Shown: piece after piece, positions 6,550 through 15,425 of the stretch
How the letters are laid out: each line of letters begins with the position of its first letter
Numbering within the stretch: the first letter of the stretch is position 1
From: CAYMUL01 sp964393605
GTDB lineage: Bacteria; Bacteroidota; Ignavibacteria; Ignavibacteriales; Ignavibacteriaceae
DNA: 47,166 nt
Reading direction: 5' to 3'
Assembly: GCA_964393605.1 (NCBI GenBank)
Contig: CAYMUL010000026.1
Coordinates: 1-47,166, forward strand
Translations under genes and position numbers: made by a program
The notes under the pieces: generated by a model
Told to the model about the DNA's origin: nothing
Databases searched by the model: none
Seen by the model: the letters and a program-made list of their open reading frames with translations, nothing else

Positions 6550-7131
6550 ATGCATGAATTCCAACCACACTCAATCCCACATAATACAGGGTGGATTGAA
6601 ATAATCGCCGGATGTATGTTCAGCGGAAAAACGGAAGAACTAATCCGCCGTCTTCGCCGAGCTAAAATTGCAAAACAAAATGTTGTCATATTCAAACCGA
6701 AGATTGATAATCGATATTCCGAATCGAAAATAGTTTCACATTCAGAGCAATCGCTTGCATCTATTATTGTGGATGATGCGGAAGAGATTGTAAATTTTTC
6801 TGAAGACGCATATGTTGTTGGAATAGACGAAGCACAATTCTTCGATCAAAAATTAATTCATGTTTGCAACTCTCTCGCTAATAAAAATAAGCGAGTTATC
6901 GTTGCAGGGTTAGATCAGGATTACAAAGGCATTCCGTTCGAACCGATGCCGCAATTACTTGCGATTGCTGAATATATTACGAAGACGCTTGCAATCTGTG
7001 TTGTATGCGGAAACCCGGCGGATAAGACACAACGCAAAGTTGCGGCTGAAGGGCGCGTGGTTGTTGGCGCGGCTGATCTTTATGAAGCGCGATGCAGAAG
7101 ATGTCATTACATTCCCGAAGAGAGAGGTTAA
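6550..7131 (+). CDS. tdk: Thymidine kinase (type II)
   Basis: Phosphorylates thymidine or deoxyuridine with ATP. The 193-residue protein has the P-loop GCMFSGKT (21-28), the DEAQFF Walker-B-like motif near 95, the catalytic glutamate being in that motif, and a structural zinc site made by CVVC and CRRC in the C-terminal half. Length and layout are those of the TK1-like bacterial family. It lies directly between cdd and the nucleoside transporter, consistent with uptake and phosphorylation of imported nucleosides. Confidence 0.95.
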   Translation: MHEFQPHSIPHNTGWIEIIAGCMFSGKTEELIRRLRRAKIAKQNVVIFKPKIDNRYSESKIVSHSEQSLASIIVDDAEEIVNFSEDAYVVGIDEAQFFDQKLIHVCNSLANKNKRVIVAGLDQDYKGIPFEPMPQLLAIAEYITKTLAICVVCGNPADKTQRKVAAEGRVVVGAADLYEARCRRCHYIPEERG

Positions 7132-7132
7132 G

Positions 7133-8488
7133 ATGGATTTTTTATTTTCACTATTAAGAGGCGTAATCGGTGTTGCCGTAATTCTTTTAATCGCATTATT
7201 ACTTTCGAACAATCGGCGAAAAATAAATTGGAAACTCGTTGGAGGCGGATTATTTCTGCAAATAACATTTGCCATTTTTATTTTGAAAGGAGACACGCTA
7301 AGAAATTTTTTCTACCCGCTCGGATTTGTAAAAGATGTATTCAAATGGATTGGCGGACTTTTTGTTTTGGTTTTGAATTTCACAACAGAAGGCGCAAAAT
7401 TTGTTTTTGGAAATCTTGCAATCTCCCCCGGCATGGAATCAAGTCTCGGTTTCTTCTTCGCATTTCAAGTTCTGCCGACAATAATTTTCTTCGCAAGCTT
7501 GATGAGCATATTTTATTATCTCGGAGTGATGCAACGAATTGTTCAAGCGATGGCTTGGGTGATGGCTAAAATCATGGGCACGAGCGGCGCAGAATCTCTT
7601 TCATGCTCGGCTAATATTTTTGTCGGACAAACTGAAGCACCATTGATGATCAAACCTTACATAAAAGGAATGACGAACAGCGAATTGCTCACAATCATGG
7701 TTGGCGGCATGGCAACTATTGCCGGCGGAGTTATGGCGGCTTACATACAAATGCTCGGAACTTCTTTTGCGGCAAGTATGAAATTAGATATCAACCAAGC
7801 TCAATTAATGTTTGCAACGCATCTTCTCGGCGCGAGTGTAATGGCGGCACCTGCGGCTCTTCTTATTTCAAAAATTATATTTCCCGAAACATCAATTCCT
7901 GAAACAAAAGGAACAGTGAAAGTTCAAATCGAAAAAACTTCTTCAAATGTAATTGAAGCCGCCGCGAACGGTGCTTCCGAAGGTTTGATGCTTGCGTTAA
8001 ATGTTGGTGCAATGTTAATTGCCTTCATCGCGCTGATTGCACTTGTAAATTATATTTTAATTTCATTTGGCGATTGGATTAATGTAAATAATAATCTTCA
8101 GACACAATTCGGAAATCCATTAAGTCTTCAATTAATCTTTGGATCGATATTGCAATTCCTCGCTTTTGCAATCGGCGTTCCATGGCAGGATGCAATGGCG
8201 TTTGGAAGTTTGATCGGAACGAAAGTAGTGTTGAATGAGTTTGTCGCTTATCTCGATTTAAGCAATATGATTCAAATGAATAAAATCATTTCGGAAAAAG
8301 CGATGATCATGGCAACTTACGCATTGTGTGGATTCGCAAATTTTAGTTCCATCGCAATTCAAATTGGAGGCATCGGTCCGCTTGCACCCGAACGAAAACG
8401 AGACCTTGCACAACTCGGCGTGCGCGCCGTGATTGGCGGCTCGCTTGCAACTTTACTAACTGCAACTCTTGCCGGAATTATGTTTTAA
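7133..8488 (+). CDS. Concentrative nucleoside transporter (CNT/NupC family)
   Basis: Inner-membrane symporter that brings nucleosides into the cell. From ATG 7133 the product is 451 residues with about ten hydrophobic segments. The family signature GQTEAPLMIKPYI (a variant of NQTEAPL) is followed by MTNSELLTIMVGGMATIAGG, and a late conserved GFANFSSIAIQIGG segment is present. The frame is open upstream to 6959, inside tdk, but those 58 residues are arginine-rich and unlike the family. The start lies one base after the tdk stop. H+ versus Na+ coupling cannot be told from sequence. Confidence 0.93.
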   Translation: MDFLFSLLRGVIGVAVILLIALLLSNNRRKINWKLVGGGLFLQITFAIFILKGDTLRNFFYPLGFVKDVFKWIGGLFVLVLNFTTEGAKFVFGNLAISPGMESSLGFFFAFQVLPTIIFFASLMSIFYYLGVMQRIVQAMAWVMAKIMGTSGAESLSCSANIFVGQTEAPLMIKPYIKGMTNSELLTIMVGGMATIAGGVMAAYIQMLGTSFAASMKLDINQAQLMFATHLLGASVMAAPAALLISKIIFPETSIPETKGTVKVQIEKTSSNVIEAAANGASEGLMLALNVGAMLIAFIALIALVNYILISFGDWINVNNNLQTQFGNPLSLQLIFGSILQFLAFAIGVPWQDAMAFGSLIGTKVVLNEFVAYLDLSNMIQMNKIISEKAMIMATYALCGFANFSSIAIQIGGIGPLAPERKRDLAQLGVRAVIGGSLATLLTATLAGIMF

Positions 8489-8490
8489 TC

Positions 8491-9324
8491 ATGAAGAATT
8501 TTCAATTAATCTTCGCTGATATTATTGAACAGGTTGAAAGTCAAATTCCTTTCAAACCAAACATCGCATTAGTGTTGGGAAGCGGTTTAGGAAATTTTGC
8601 AAATGAAGTCAACAAAATTAAATCGATCGCAATGAGCGATATAAAAAATTATCCGAGTTCGGAAGTGCAGGGACACAGCAACACAATTCACTTTGCCGAA
8701 ATTGGAAATCTAAAATTGATGATACTGCAAGGGCGAATTCATTTCTACGAAGGATATACGATCTCTCAAGCACTATTACCGATTTATCTTTCGTGGCATC
8801 TCGGATGTAATTATTTGCTTCTCACAAATGCGGCAGGAGGAGTAAATCCTAATTTTTCGCCGGGAACTTTGATGTTGAATACTTCTTTCAACGGAATGTT
8901 TATCAAAAAAGAATTATCGCAGTTAATCGGTTTGACGCGAGTTGAGAACTATTCATCTCTAAATAATTTCCCCTCAAAAAAATTATTGGAACTGATTCGC
9001 ACTTCCGCACTTGAAGAAAAAATCGATTTGAAGGAAGGAACTTATTGGTACACAAAAGGTCCGAGCTACGAAACACCGGCAGAGATAAGAATGATTGATA
9101 AATTTTATGGCGATGCGGTGGGGATGTCAACCGTGCATGAAGCATTTGTCGGATTTGAATTAGGAATGGAAGTCGCCGCGATTTCTTGCATAACAAATTT
9201 TGCGGCAGGACTGACGAATGAAAAACTCTCTCACACCGAAGTTATTGAAACTTCAAATAGAGTTCAGGATAAATTCACACGTCTGTTGAAACAATTTCTA
9301 AAGCAGTTAAGCCTGCAAATATAA
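8491..9324 (+). CDS. punA: Purine nucleoside phosphorylase (trimeric class)
   Basis: Cleaves guanosine and inosine-type nucleosides with phosphate to base plus ribose-1-phosphate. The 277-residue protein shows the class II/MTAP pattern: VLGSGLG (phosphate loop), the catalytic His of GHSNTIHF, QGRIHFYEGY, LTNAAGG and AVGMSTVHE (base site). It closes the salvage operon. Its last 50 nt overlap the 3' end of the convergent rsmE gene, so both C-termini are encoded by opposite strands of the same DNA. Confidence 0.93.
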   Translation: MKNFQLIFADIIEQVESQIPFKPNIALVLGSGLGNFANEVNKIKSIAMSDIKNYPSSEVQGHSNTIHFAEIGNLKLMILQGRIHFYEGYTISQALLPIYLSWHLGCNYLLLTNAAGGVNPNFSPGTLMLNTSFNGMFIKKELSQLIGLTRVENYSSLNNFPSKKLLELIRTSALEEKIDLKEGTYWYTKGPSYETPAEIRMIDKFYGDAVGMSTVHEAFVGFELGMEVAAISCITNFAAGLTNEKLSHTEVIETSNRVQDKFTRLLKQFLKQLSLQI

Positions 9325-10009
9325 GCGCGGTAGCGGCTATCGAGGCAGTTTCGCTTCTTAATCTTGTAGCTGATAAATAATAAACATCATCGCCGAATTT
9401 TTCTAATTCACTTTTGGTGAAATCTCCTTCCGGTCCGATGAAGAAATATTTTGGATCAGCGGGATTCTTTCCAAAATTATAGCTCAGAAAAGATTTTTCG
9501 GCTCGTTGATTAAACACAATCTTCTCCCCTTCCAATTTCATAATATCGTCGAAGTTCATGTAGGAGATGTTCGGTTTGTAAAGTTGTAAAGATTGTTTCA
9601 TCGCCGTGATGGCAATATTCTCGTTTCGGTCAATTCGCGGCGGTCGCTTCAGCGTATTTGCAGAATCGAAAATGATAAGATTGTTCACTCCAAACTCAAC
9701 AACTTTCTCAATTAAGTACGCGAGACGTTCTTGTTTTTTAATATGAGGAACACACACATTTATATTTTCGAATTTCTTTTTATGATTTTTTACCTCGACA
9801 ACTTTAAGCGTAACACCCGATTTATTTATTGCACTGATAATCGTTTCGAACAAGTTCCCAAGTCCATCAGTAACCCAACAAGTGCAACCAACGGGAACGC
9901 GCATCACAGTAACCATGTGTTTAGATTCTTCCTTATCTAAATTTATAGTTCCGCCGGAAATTCTCTGCGGCGAAACGTAATACAAATCGATATTAGAAAG
10001 ATGTTCCAT
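9275..10009 (-). CDS. rsmE: 16S rRNA (uracil-1498-N3)-methyltransferase
   Basis: Methylates U1498 of 16S rRNA using SAM. The 244-residue protein has a PUA-like N-terminal part and a C-terminal SPOUT trefoil-knot domain with FIGPEGDFTKSE and LRSETA, the diagnostic RsmE motifs. The start ATG lies inside the 3' end of the Omp85-like gene (17-nt overlap), so the two are probably co-translated. The 3' end overlaps punA on the other strand by 50 nt. Confidence 0.94.
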   Translation of the reverse strand: MEHLSNIDLYYVSPQRISGGTINLDKEESKHMVTVMRVPVGCTCWVTDGLGNLFETIISAINKSGVTLKVVEVKNHKKKFENINVCVPHIKKQERLAYLIEKVVEFGVNNLIIFDSANTLKRPPRIDRNENIAITAMKQSLQLYKPNISYMNFDDIMKLEGEKIVFNQRAEKSFLSYNFGKNPADPKYFFIGPEGDFTKSELEKFGDDVYYLSATRLRSETASIAATALIFAGLTALEIVSTDV

Positions 10010-11309
10010 AAGTCAATATAATTTCCGAGTTGAATTTTTTATCGAACCCTACTTCAAATCTTCCGACACTATAAGGCAGCAACAGAACAGTGAAACCAAA
10101 ACCGAAACCGGCATTCACGACCGAAGAGTTCCATTTATCTTCACGAAATTTTGATGTTCCGGCATCCAAAAATATTTCGGAGTAAATCGCAAGACGATAG
10201 GAAGTCAAACTGCTTGGCACAAACGGTAAATCAATCGACCAATTCATTTCAGAAATAATTGGATATTTTATTTCAAAAGAACTGAACAACCTTGTATGAC
10301 CTTCATCTTGTTGATTATAATATCCGCGAATTTTTTCTTCGTACCCAAAAAAAGAGTGGGCGTAGTTAGGGATTTTATCACCGCCGACAGTTCGAAAACC
10401 AAATTTTAATTTGTAAGAAAAATCATTGAAGAGTGTATCATAAAATCTTGAGTCAATTTCGGCTACACGATAAGAGATATCATTCATCCCGAATCCATAA
10501 TTTTTTATGGCATATCTAAAGTAAAACCCATTTGCAGGAAATTGCACGAGGTCGCGCGAATCATAGGTGTATGCCAAGCCGCCATTCAAAGTAACATCTT
10601 TTTCGTCATCTGAGATTGCAATTAAACTATTGAAGAAAGGCGTTTGCACGTTTTGATATTCGAGCGTGATTGAAGCAGTGTTATAAATATTGAAACGTTT
10701 CCCGAATGAAATTGAACCGATAAAAAATTTCTGTTCGAAATCACCGCCGTGAATCAACTCGGCTTTTCTGCTGCGATTTTTAATTGTTGTGTACTCGCTC
10801 ATCATATCGAGCGAAATTTTTTCTTCACGAAATAGATATGGAACCTGGTATCTGATTTTATAAAATGGATCGAAGCCAAGCGCAAGGATAAAATCAATTT
10901 GCTCATTTCTTCCACGAAAATTTAGGATGCTAACATTCATCCCGTACGTTGTTCGCAAGCCATCACTTTCCGTAAAAGAGATAAAAGGAATCGGCCAGAT
11001 ATACCAGCTTTCTTCAACGGCGATAATTAGTGTGTCTTCTAATTCCTTTCCGACAATCATTTCCACCGAAGTAAAAAGTCCTAAACTATAAATTCTTTCC
11101 CGGTTAAAAAACAAAATAGTTGAATCAATCCAATCCCCTTCTTTGAACGTCATTTCCGAAAAAATAATATCGGCTTCGGTTATTTCATTTCCCTGAAGTA
11201 CAATTTTATTGATGAAAAATTTTTTTGCGACGGAAGATGTCGAATCATTTTTCCCGAAGCAGGCAATGAGAAGAAAAAGTGAAAATAGCGTAGCACGAAA
11301 AAGTTTCAC
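9993..11309 (-). CDS. Omp85/BamA-superfamily outer-membrane protein with one POTRA domain
   Basis: A 438-residue exported protein. An N-terminal signal sequence (about 1-18) is followed by one POTRA-like module (about 33-110, INKIVLQGNEITEADII through DTLIIAVEE) and a beta-barrel surface-antigen domain that ends in a terminal Phe, as outer-membrane barrels do. BamA has five POTRAs and about 800 residues, so this is a short relative (TamA-like or a Bacteroidota-specific branch). The signal contains LIAC, which fits a lipobox; that may be coincidental. It overlaps rsmE. The role (protein insertion, secretion or lipid transport) is unknown. Confidence 0.82.
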   Translation of the reverse strand: MKLFRATLFSLFLLIACFGKNDSTSSVAKKFFINKIVLQGNEITEADIIFSEMTFKEGDWIDSTILFFNRERIYSLGLFTSVEMIVGKELEDTLIIAVEESWYIWPIPFISFTESDGLRTTYGMNVSILNFRGRNEQIDFILALGFDPFYKIRYQVPYLFREEKISLDMMSEYTTIKNRSRKAELIHGGDFEQKFFIGSISFGKRFNIYNTASITLEYQNVQTPFFNSLIAISDDEKDVTLNGGLAYTYDSRDLVQFPANGFYFRYAIKNYGFGMNDISYRVAEIDSRFYDTLFNDFSYKLKFGFRTVGGDKIPNYAHSFFGYEEKIRGYYNQQDEGHTRLFSSFEIKYPIISEMNWSIDLPFVPSSLTSYRLAIYSEIFLDAGTSKFREDKWNSSVVNAGFGFGFTVLLLPYSVGRFEVGFDKKFNSEIILTYGTSF

Positions 11310-11321
11310 ACAGCACCTGAG

Positions 11322-11726
11322 CTACTTCTGAAAGCGGCAATTATTCATTTCGATAGCAATACATCTATTTTGAATTACAGTTATCCCCGCATCAATTGCG
11401 GGTTGAATGGCTTCATCGTTTTGAATACCGAGTTGAAGCCATAATACTTTTGGTTTTAATTTTAGCACCGAAGGAATTATCGTGGGAATTTTATCCGAAG
11501 AAATGAAGACATCGACAATATCAATTTCAGTATCCATTTCATCCAAAGATTTAAATATTTTTATTCCATTGAAACTTTGCAAAGAAGGGTGAACGCCGAA
11601 AACATTGTATCCGCTACTGGATAACTTCATCGCAATTCTTCCGCTATCTCTTTCCGGCTTGTCGGAGATTCCGACCACTGCAATATTTTTTGATGTTCTA
11701 AGAATTTCGCAAAAGTCTATGTTCAT
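11322..11726 (-). CDS. CoA-binding (YccU-like) Rossmann-fold protein
   Basis: A 134-residue single-domain protein of the CoA-binding family that resembles the N-terminal domain of succinyl-CoA synthetase alpha. It shows NIAVVGISDKPERDS, FGVHPSL, VDVFISSDKI and WLQLGIQNDEA followed by VIQNRCIAIE. Function in this family is poorly defined. Its ATG overlaps the gcvP stop by 4 nt, so it is translationally coupled with GcvP. The Omp85-like gene starts 13 nt after its stop. Confidence 0.85.
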   Translation of the reverse strand: MNIDFCEILRTSKNIAVVGISDKPERDSGRIAMKLSSSGYNVFGVHPSLQSFNGIKIFKSLDEMDTEIDIVDVFISSDKIPTIIPSVLKLKPKVLWLQLGIQNDEAIQPAIDAGITVIQNRCIAIEMNNCRFQK

Positions 11727-14572
11727 GCGGTTTCCTTTTCATATTCTTCAATCGGCAGACAAGCGCAAACTAAATTTCTATCGCCGAATGCGCTGTTAAT
11801 TCTTGAAGTCGAAGGCCAAAATTTATTTTTGCGCGTCCATTCGGTTGGGAATGCCGCTTCTTCACGCGAATAACTTTTACTCCAATCATTCGAGCAAATT
11901 ACAGACATCGTGTGTGGCGCGTTCTTCAATAAATTATCTGTCTGTGAGTGAACTCCATTTTCTACTTCGGCAATTTCTTTTCGAATAAGAATCATCGCTT
12001 CGACAAATCTATCCAACTCAAAAAGAGATTCACTCTCTGTCGGTTCAACCATTAGAGTTCCCGCAACGGGAAATGAAACAGTCGGTGCGTGGAAACCATA
12101 ATCCATCAATCGTTTTGCGATGTCTTCAACTTCAACTCCTGCGGTTCGTTTAAATTCTCTCATATCAAAAATCAATTCGTGAGCGATTCGTCCGTTCGTA
12201 CCTTGATACAAAACTTTGTAATCTTTTTCAAGTTTGGATTTGAGATAGTTAGCGTTCAAGATTGCATACTCCGTTGCTTTTTTCAACCCATCTCCTCCGA
12301 GCATTTTTATATACGCATAAGAAATCAATAAAATACTTGCACTGCCGTAAGGTGCCGCGGATATCGTACCCAAATCATTTTTACCGCCAACATTAATGAC
12401 GGGATGACCCGGCAAAAAATTTCTCAGATGTTCGGCAACGCAAATTGGTCCGACACCCGGTCCACCGCCGCCGTGCGGAATTGCAAAAGTTTTGTGCAGA
12501 TTCAAATGGCAAACATCCGCTCCAATCATTTTGGGATTTGTTAATCCAACTTGGGCATTCATGTTCGCGCCGTCCATATAAACTTGTCCGCCTGCTTGAT
12601 GAACTAACTCACAGATTTCCACAATCGATTCTTCAAAAACTCCGTGAGTTGAAGGATAGGTAACCATCAATGCCGCAATTTTATTTTTGTGTTGAGAAAT
12701 TTTTTCTTTCAAGTCCGTTACGTCGATATTCCCTTTTTCATCGCACTTGACTACGATGACCGACATTCCCGCCATTACGGCACTTGCAGGATTAGTTCCG
12801 TGTGCAGAGGAAGGAATTAAAACTATGTTGCGTTCGATTTCCCCTTTATGATGAAGATATTTCCTGATAACCATTAAACCGGCGTACTCTCCTTGTGCGC
12901 CTGAGTTCGGTTGAAGCGAAACTGCAGGAAGTCCGGTAATTGTACCGAGCAAATTTTCTAATTCATGAATAATTGTTTTGTATCCCGCAGTGTTTTCCTC
13001 CGAAGTGAAAGGATGAATATTTGCAATTTGCGGAAGCGAAACCGGAAACATCTCCGCTGCCGCATTTAATTTCATTGTGCAAGAACCGAGAGGAATCATC
13101 GATGCTGTTAATGAGAGGTCTTTATTTTCCAATCGTTTAATATAACGGAGCATTTCGGTTTCGGAATGAAGAGAATTAAAAATCGGATGCTGAAGAAATG
13201 GAGTTTTTCGTTCAAAAGTTTCTGCTATACCGATGCTTTTCACTGCTCCTTTCGATTTACCTACTTGTGAGAAGAGAGAAATTATCTCATCAACATCATT
13301 TTCGTTTGTAGTTTCATTCAAAGAAATTTGTAGTGACTGATCTCCCGACTTAAAAAATTCAACGTTAGTTTTTCTACTTAATTCATTTAATTTATTCAAG
13401 TTGTCAGAATTACTGAACTCAATTTTCAGCGTGTCAAAATAAGTTTCATTTGTTTGGTTGAATCCTATTGCTTCCAAGCCATGAGAAAGTTTTTTTGTAA
13501 GAGTGTGAATTTTTATTGCAATTTGCTTCAATCTTTTTGGACCGTGATACACGGCGTACATTCCCGCCATTACCGCAAGCAGAACTTGAGCTGTGCAGAT
13601 ATTACTCGTTGCTTTTTCACGACGGATATGTTGCTCCCTTGTTTGAAGTGCCATTCGAAAAGCGGATTTCCCCTCGGAATCAATTGATGCGCCGATAATT
13701 CTTCCCGGAAGTAATCTCTTAAATTCTTCGGTAGTAGCAAAATAACCGGCATGAGGACCGCCGAAACCCATCGGAACGCCGAATCGTTGTGTAGAGCCGA
13801 CGACAGCATCAGCTCCAAATTCCCCCGGAGGCACTATAATCGTGAGCGATAAAATATCTGAAGCGAAAATGGTTTTAATATTTTTTTCTCTTGCTTTCCT
13901 GACATGTTCGTGATGGTTTCTAATCTTTCCGCTTGCGGCGGGATATTGAATGAACAGCGCAAAAAAATCTTCGGTGAAATTAAATTCATCAATATTTCCG
14001 ATTACGATATCGATTCCTTTCGGAAGTGCTCTTGTTCGAAGGACTTCGACCGTTTGCGGAAACGAATCACTATCAATAAAAAATTTTTTGCGCTTTTCAT
14101 TTTGAGCGGCGTAAAACATAAGCATCGCTTCTGCGGCGGAAGTTCCTTCATCCAACAATGAAGCATTTGCAATCGGCAAACCCGTTAAATCAATAATCAT
14201 CGTTTGATAATTGATTAACGCTTCCAATCTTCCCTGTGAAATTTCTGCTTGGTACGGCGTGTATTGTGTGTACCAACCGGGATTTTCGAAAACATTTCTT
14301 CGAATCACCGCCGGAGTAACTGTCGGATAATAACCCATTCCTATATAAGATTTAGTAATGTTATTTTTTTCTGCTACCGATTGAACATGATTTGAGAATT
14401 CGAACTCTGTCATCGGCTCGCCGATTGACAAGTCTGCTTTCAGTTGAATTTGTTGCGGAATTGTTTGTTTGATTAATTCATCGACAGAATTAATGCCGAT
14501 TGATTCGAGCATAATTTTACTACTGTGCTCAATTGTTCCAATATGTCTTTCTACGAATTTGTCAGGTGTCAT
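11723..14572 (-). CDS. gcvP: Glycine dehydrogenase (decarboxylating), full-length P protein
   Basis: P protein of the glycine cleavage system: PLP-dependent decarboxylation of glycine and transfer of aminomethyl to lipoyl-GcvH. At 949 residues it is the fused P1+P2 form. The PLP lysine is Lys694 in HLNLHKTFAIPHGGGGPG, and the N-terminal half includes IGMGYYPTVTP and the GTSAAEAM segment. gcvT and gcvH are not in the window. It begins the operon gcvP, CoA-binding protein, Omp85-like, rsmE; 82 nt separate it from rnc upstream. Confidence 0.97.
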   Translation of the reverse strand: MTPDKFVERHIGTIEHSSKIMLESIGINSVDELIKQTIPQQIQLKADLSIGEPMTEFEFSNHVQSVAEKNNITKSYIGMGYYPTVTPAVIRRNVFENPGWYTQYTPYQAEISQGRLEALINYQTMIIDLTGLPIANASLLDEGTSAAEAMLMFYAAQNEKRKKFFIDSDSFPQTVEVLRTRALPKGIDIVIGNIDEFNFTEDFFALFIQYPAASGKIRNHHEHVRKAREKNIKTIFASDILSLTIIVPPGEFGADAVVGSTQRFGVPMGFGGPHAGYFATTEEFKRLLPGRIIGASIDSEGKSAFRMALQTREQHIRREKATSNICTAQVLLAVMAGMYAVYHGPKRLKQIAIKIHTLTKKLSHGLEAIGFNQTNETYFDTLKIEFSNSDNLNKLNELSRKTNVEFFKSGDQSLQISLNETTNENDVDEIISLFSQVGKSKGAVKSIGIAETFERKTPFLQHPIFNSLHSETEMLRYIKRLENKDLSLTASMIPLGSCTMKLNAAAEMFPVSLPQIANIHPFTSEENTAGYKTIIHELENLLGTITGLPAVSLQPNSGAQGEYAGLMVIRKYLHHKGEIERNIVLIPSSAHGTNPASAVMAGMSVIVVKCDEKGNIDVTDLKEKISQHKNKIAALMVTYPSTHGVFEESIVEICELVHQAGGQVYMDGANMNAQVGLTNPKMIGADVCHLNLHKTFAIPHGGGGPGVGPICVAEHLRNFLPGHPVINVGGKNDLGTISAAPYGSASILLISYAYIKMLGGDGLKKATEYAILNANYLKSKLEKDYKVLYQGTNGRIAHELIFDMREFKRTAGVEVEDIAKRLMDYGFHAPTVSFPVAGTLMVEPTESESLFELDRFVEAMILIRKEIAEVENGVHSQTDNLLKNAPHTMSVICSNDWSKSYSREEAAFPTEWTRKNKFWPSTSRINSAFGDRNLVCACLPIEEYEKETA

Positions 14573-14654
14573 TTAAATATAGATTTGATTAAGTTTATAA
14601 ATAGTTGATTTAAATTTAATACTCGTGATGATAACGAACGGCTGAATAATTTTT

Positions 14655-15425
14655 CTATAGCTTCATTGAAGCGGAATAATATTCTTCCAATTTTTGAAGC
14701 GCATCTTTCGCGGCTTCCTGTTCAGCTGATTTTTTATTTTTTCCTTTTCCTGTGGCAGAGATATTTTCTCCGACACGAACTTCAATCAGAAAAGTTCTAT
14801 CGTGTTCGGGACCCAGCTCTTCCAAAACTATGTAACGCGGGGCATTAATTTTCTTAGCTTGCGCGAATTCAAGTAACTGGCTCTTGAAATTTTCATCAAT
14901 CAGGTGGATGCCTGCATTTTCTACTTTTGCAATAATTTTGTCGCGGATAAAATCGTAAGTTCGCTCAAACCCTGCGTCGAGATAAATCGCACCAATCAAC
15001 GCTTCAAGCGTGTCTGCAAGCAAAGATTTTTTCCCGAGATAATCATGATTGACAAGCTCTTTGTTGACGAAAATTAAATCGAACAACTTCATCGTTTCGC
15101 CTACTTCATAAAGAGTATTTTTATTTACGAAGTTCGCACGCACTTTGGTTAAAAATCCCTCATCATTGAGTGGAAATTTTTCGAAAAGATAATCTGCCAC
15201 GACAAAATTAAGAATTGCATCACCGAGAAATTCTAATCGTTCGTTAGAAGTTTTAAATCTTTCATCGTCGAGGACAGAGCGATGCGTTAATGCTTCGATG
15301 AATATTTTCGCATCCTTGATTTTCATTCCGGAGATAGCTTCGATGCGCTTTCTTTTTTTTCGGTTGAATTCTTTGGCAACGGAATTACTTTTTCCGATGC
15401 CGAAAATCCACTTAAGTAATTTCAT
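14655..15425 (-). CDS. rnc: Ribonuclease III
   Basis: Cleaves double-stranded RNA in rRNA maturation and mRNA turnover. The 256-residue protein has the catalytic signature ERLEFLGDAIL (62-72), the second acidic cluster in DTLEALIGAIYLDAGFE, and a C-terminal double-stranded RNA-binding domain (about 178-250). A basic N-terminal stretch (KEFNRKKRKR) precedes the catalytic domain. It overlaps fabF by 4 nt, the common fabF-rnc arrangement. Confidence 0.96.
   Translation of the reverse strand: MKLLKWIFGIGKSNSVAKEFNRKKRKRIEAISGMKIKDAKIFIEALTHRSVLDDERFKTSNERLEFLGDAILNFVVADYLFEKFPLNDEGFLTKVRANFVNKNTLYEVGETMKLFDLIFVNKELVNHDYLGKKSLLADTLEALIGAIYLDAGFERTYDFIRDKIIAKVENAGIHLIDENFKSQLLEFAQAKKINAPRYIVLEELGPEHDRTFLIEVRVGENISATGKGKNKKSAEQEAAKDALQKLEEYYSASMKL

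Noticed and set aside
6959..7132. N-terminal extension of the nucleoside transporter
   Set aside because: The 58 residues lie inside tdk in another frame, are arginine-rich, and the ATG at 7133 gives the family-typical start.
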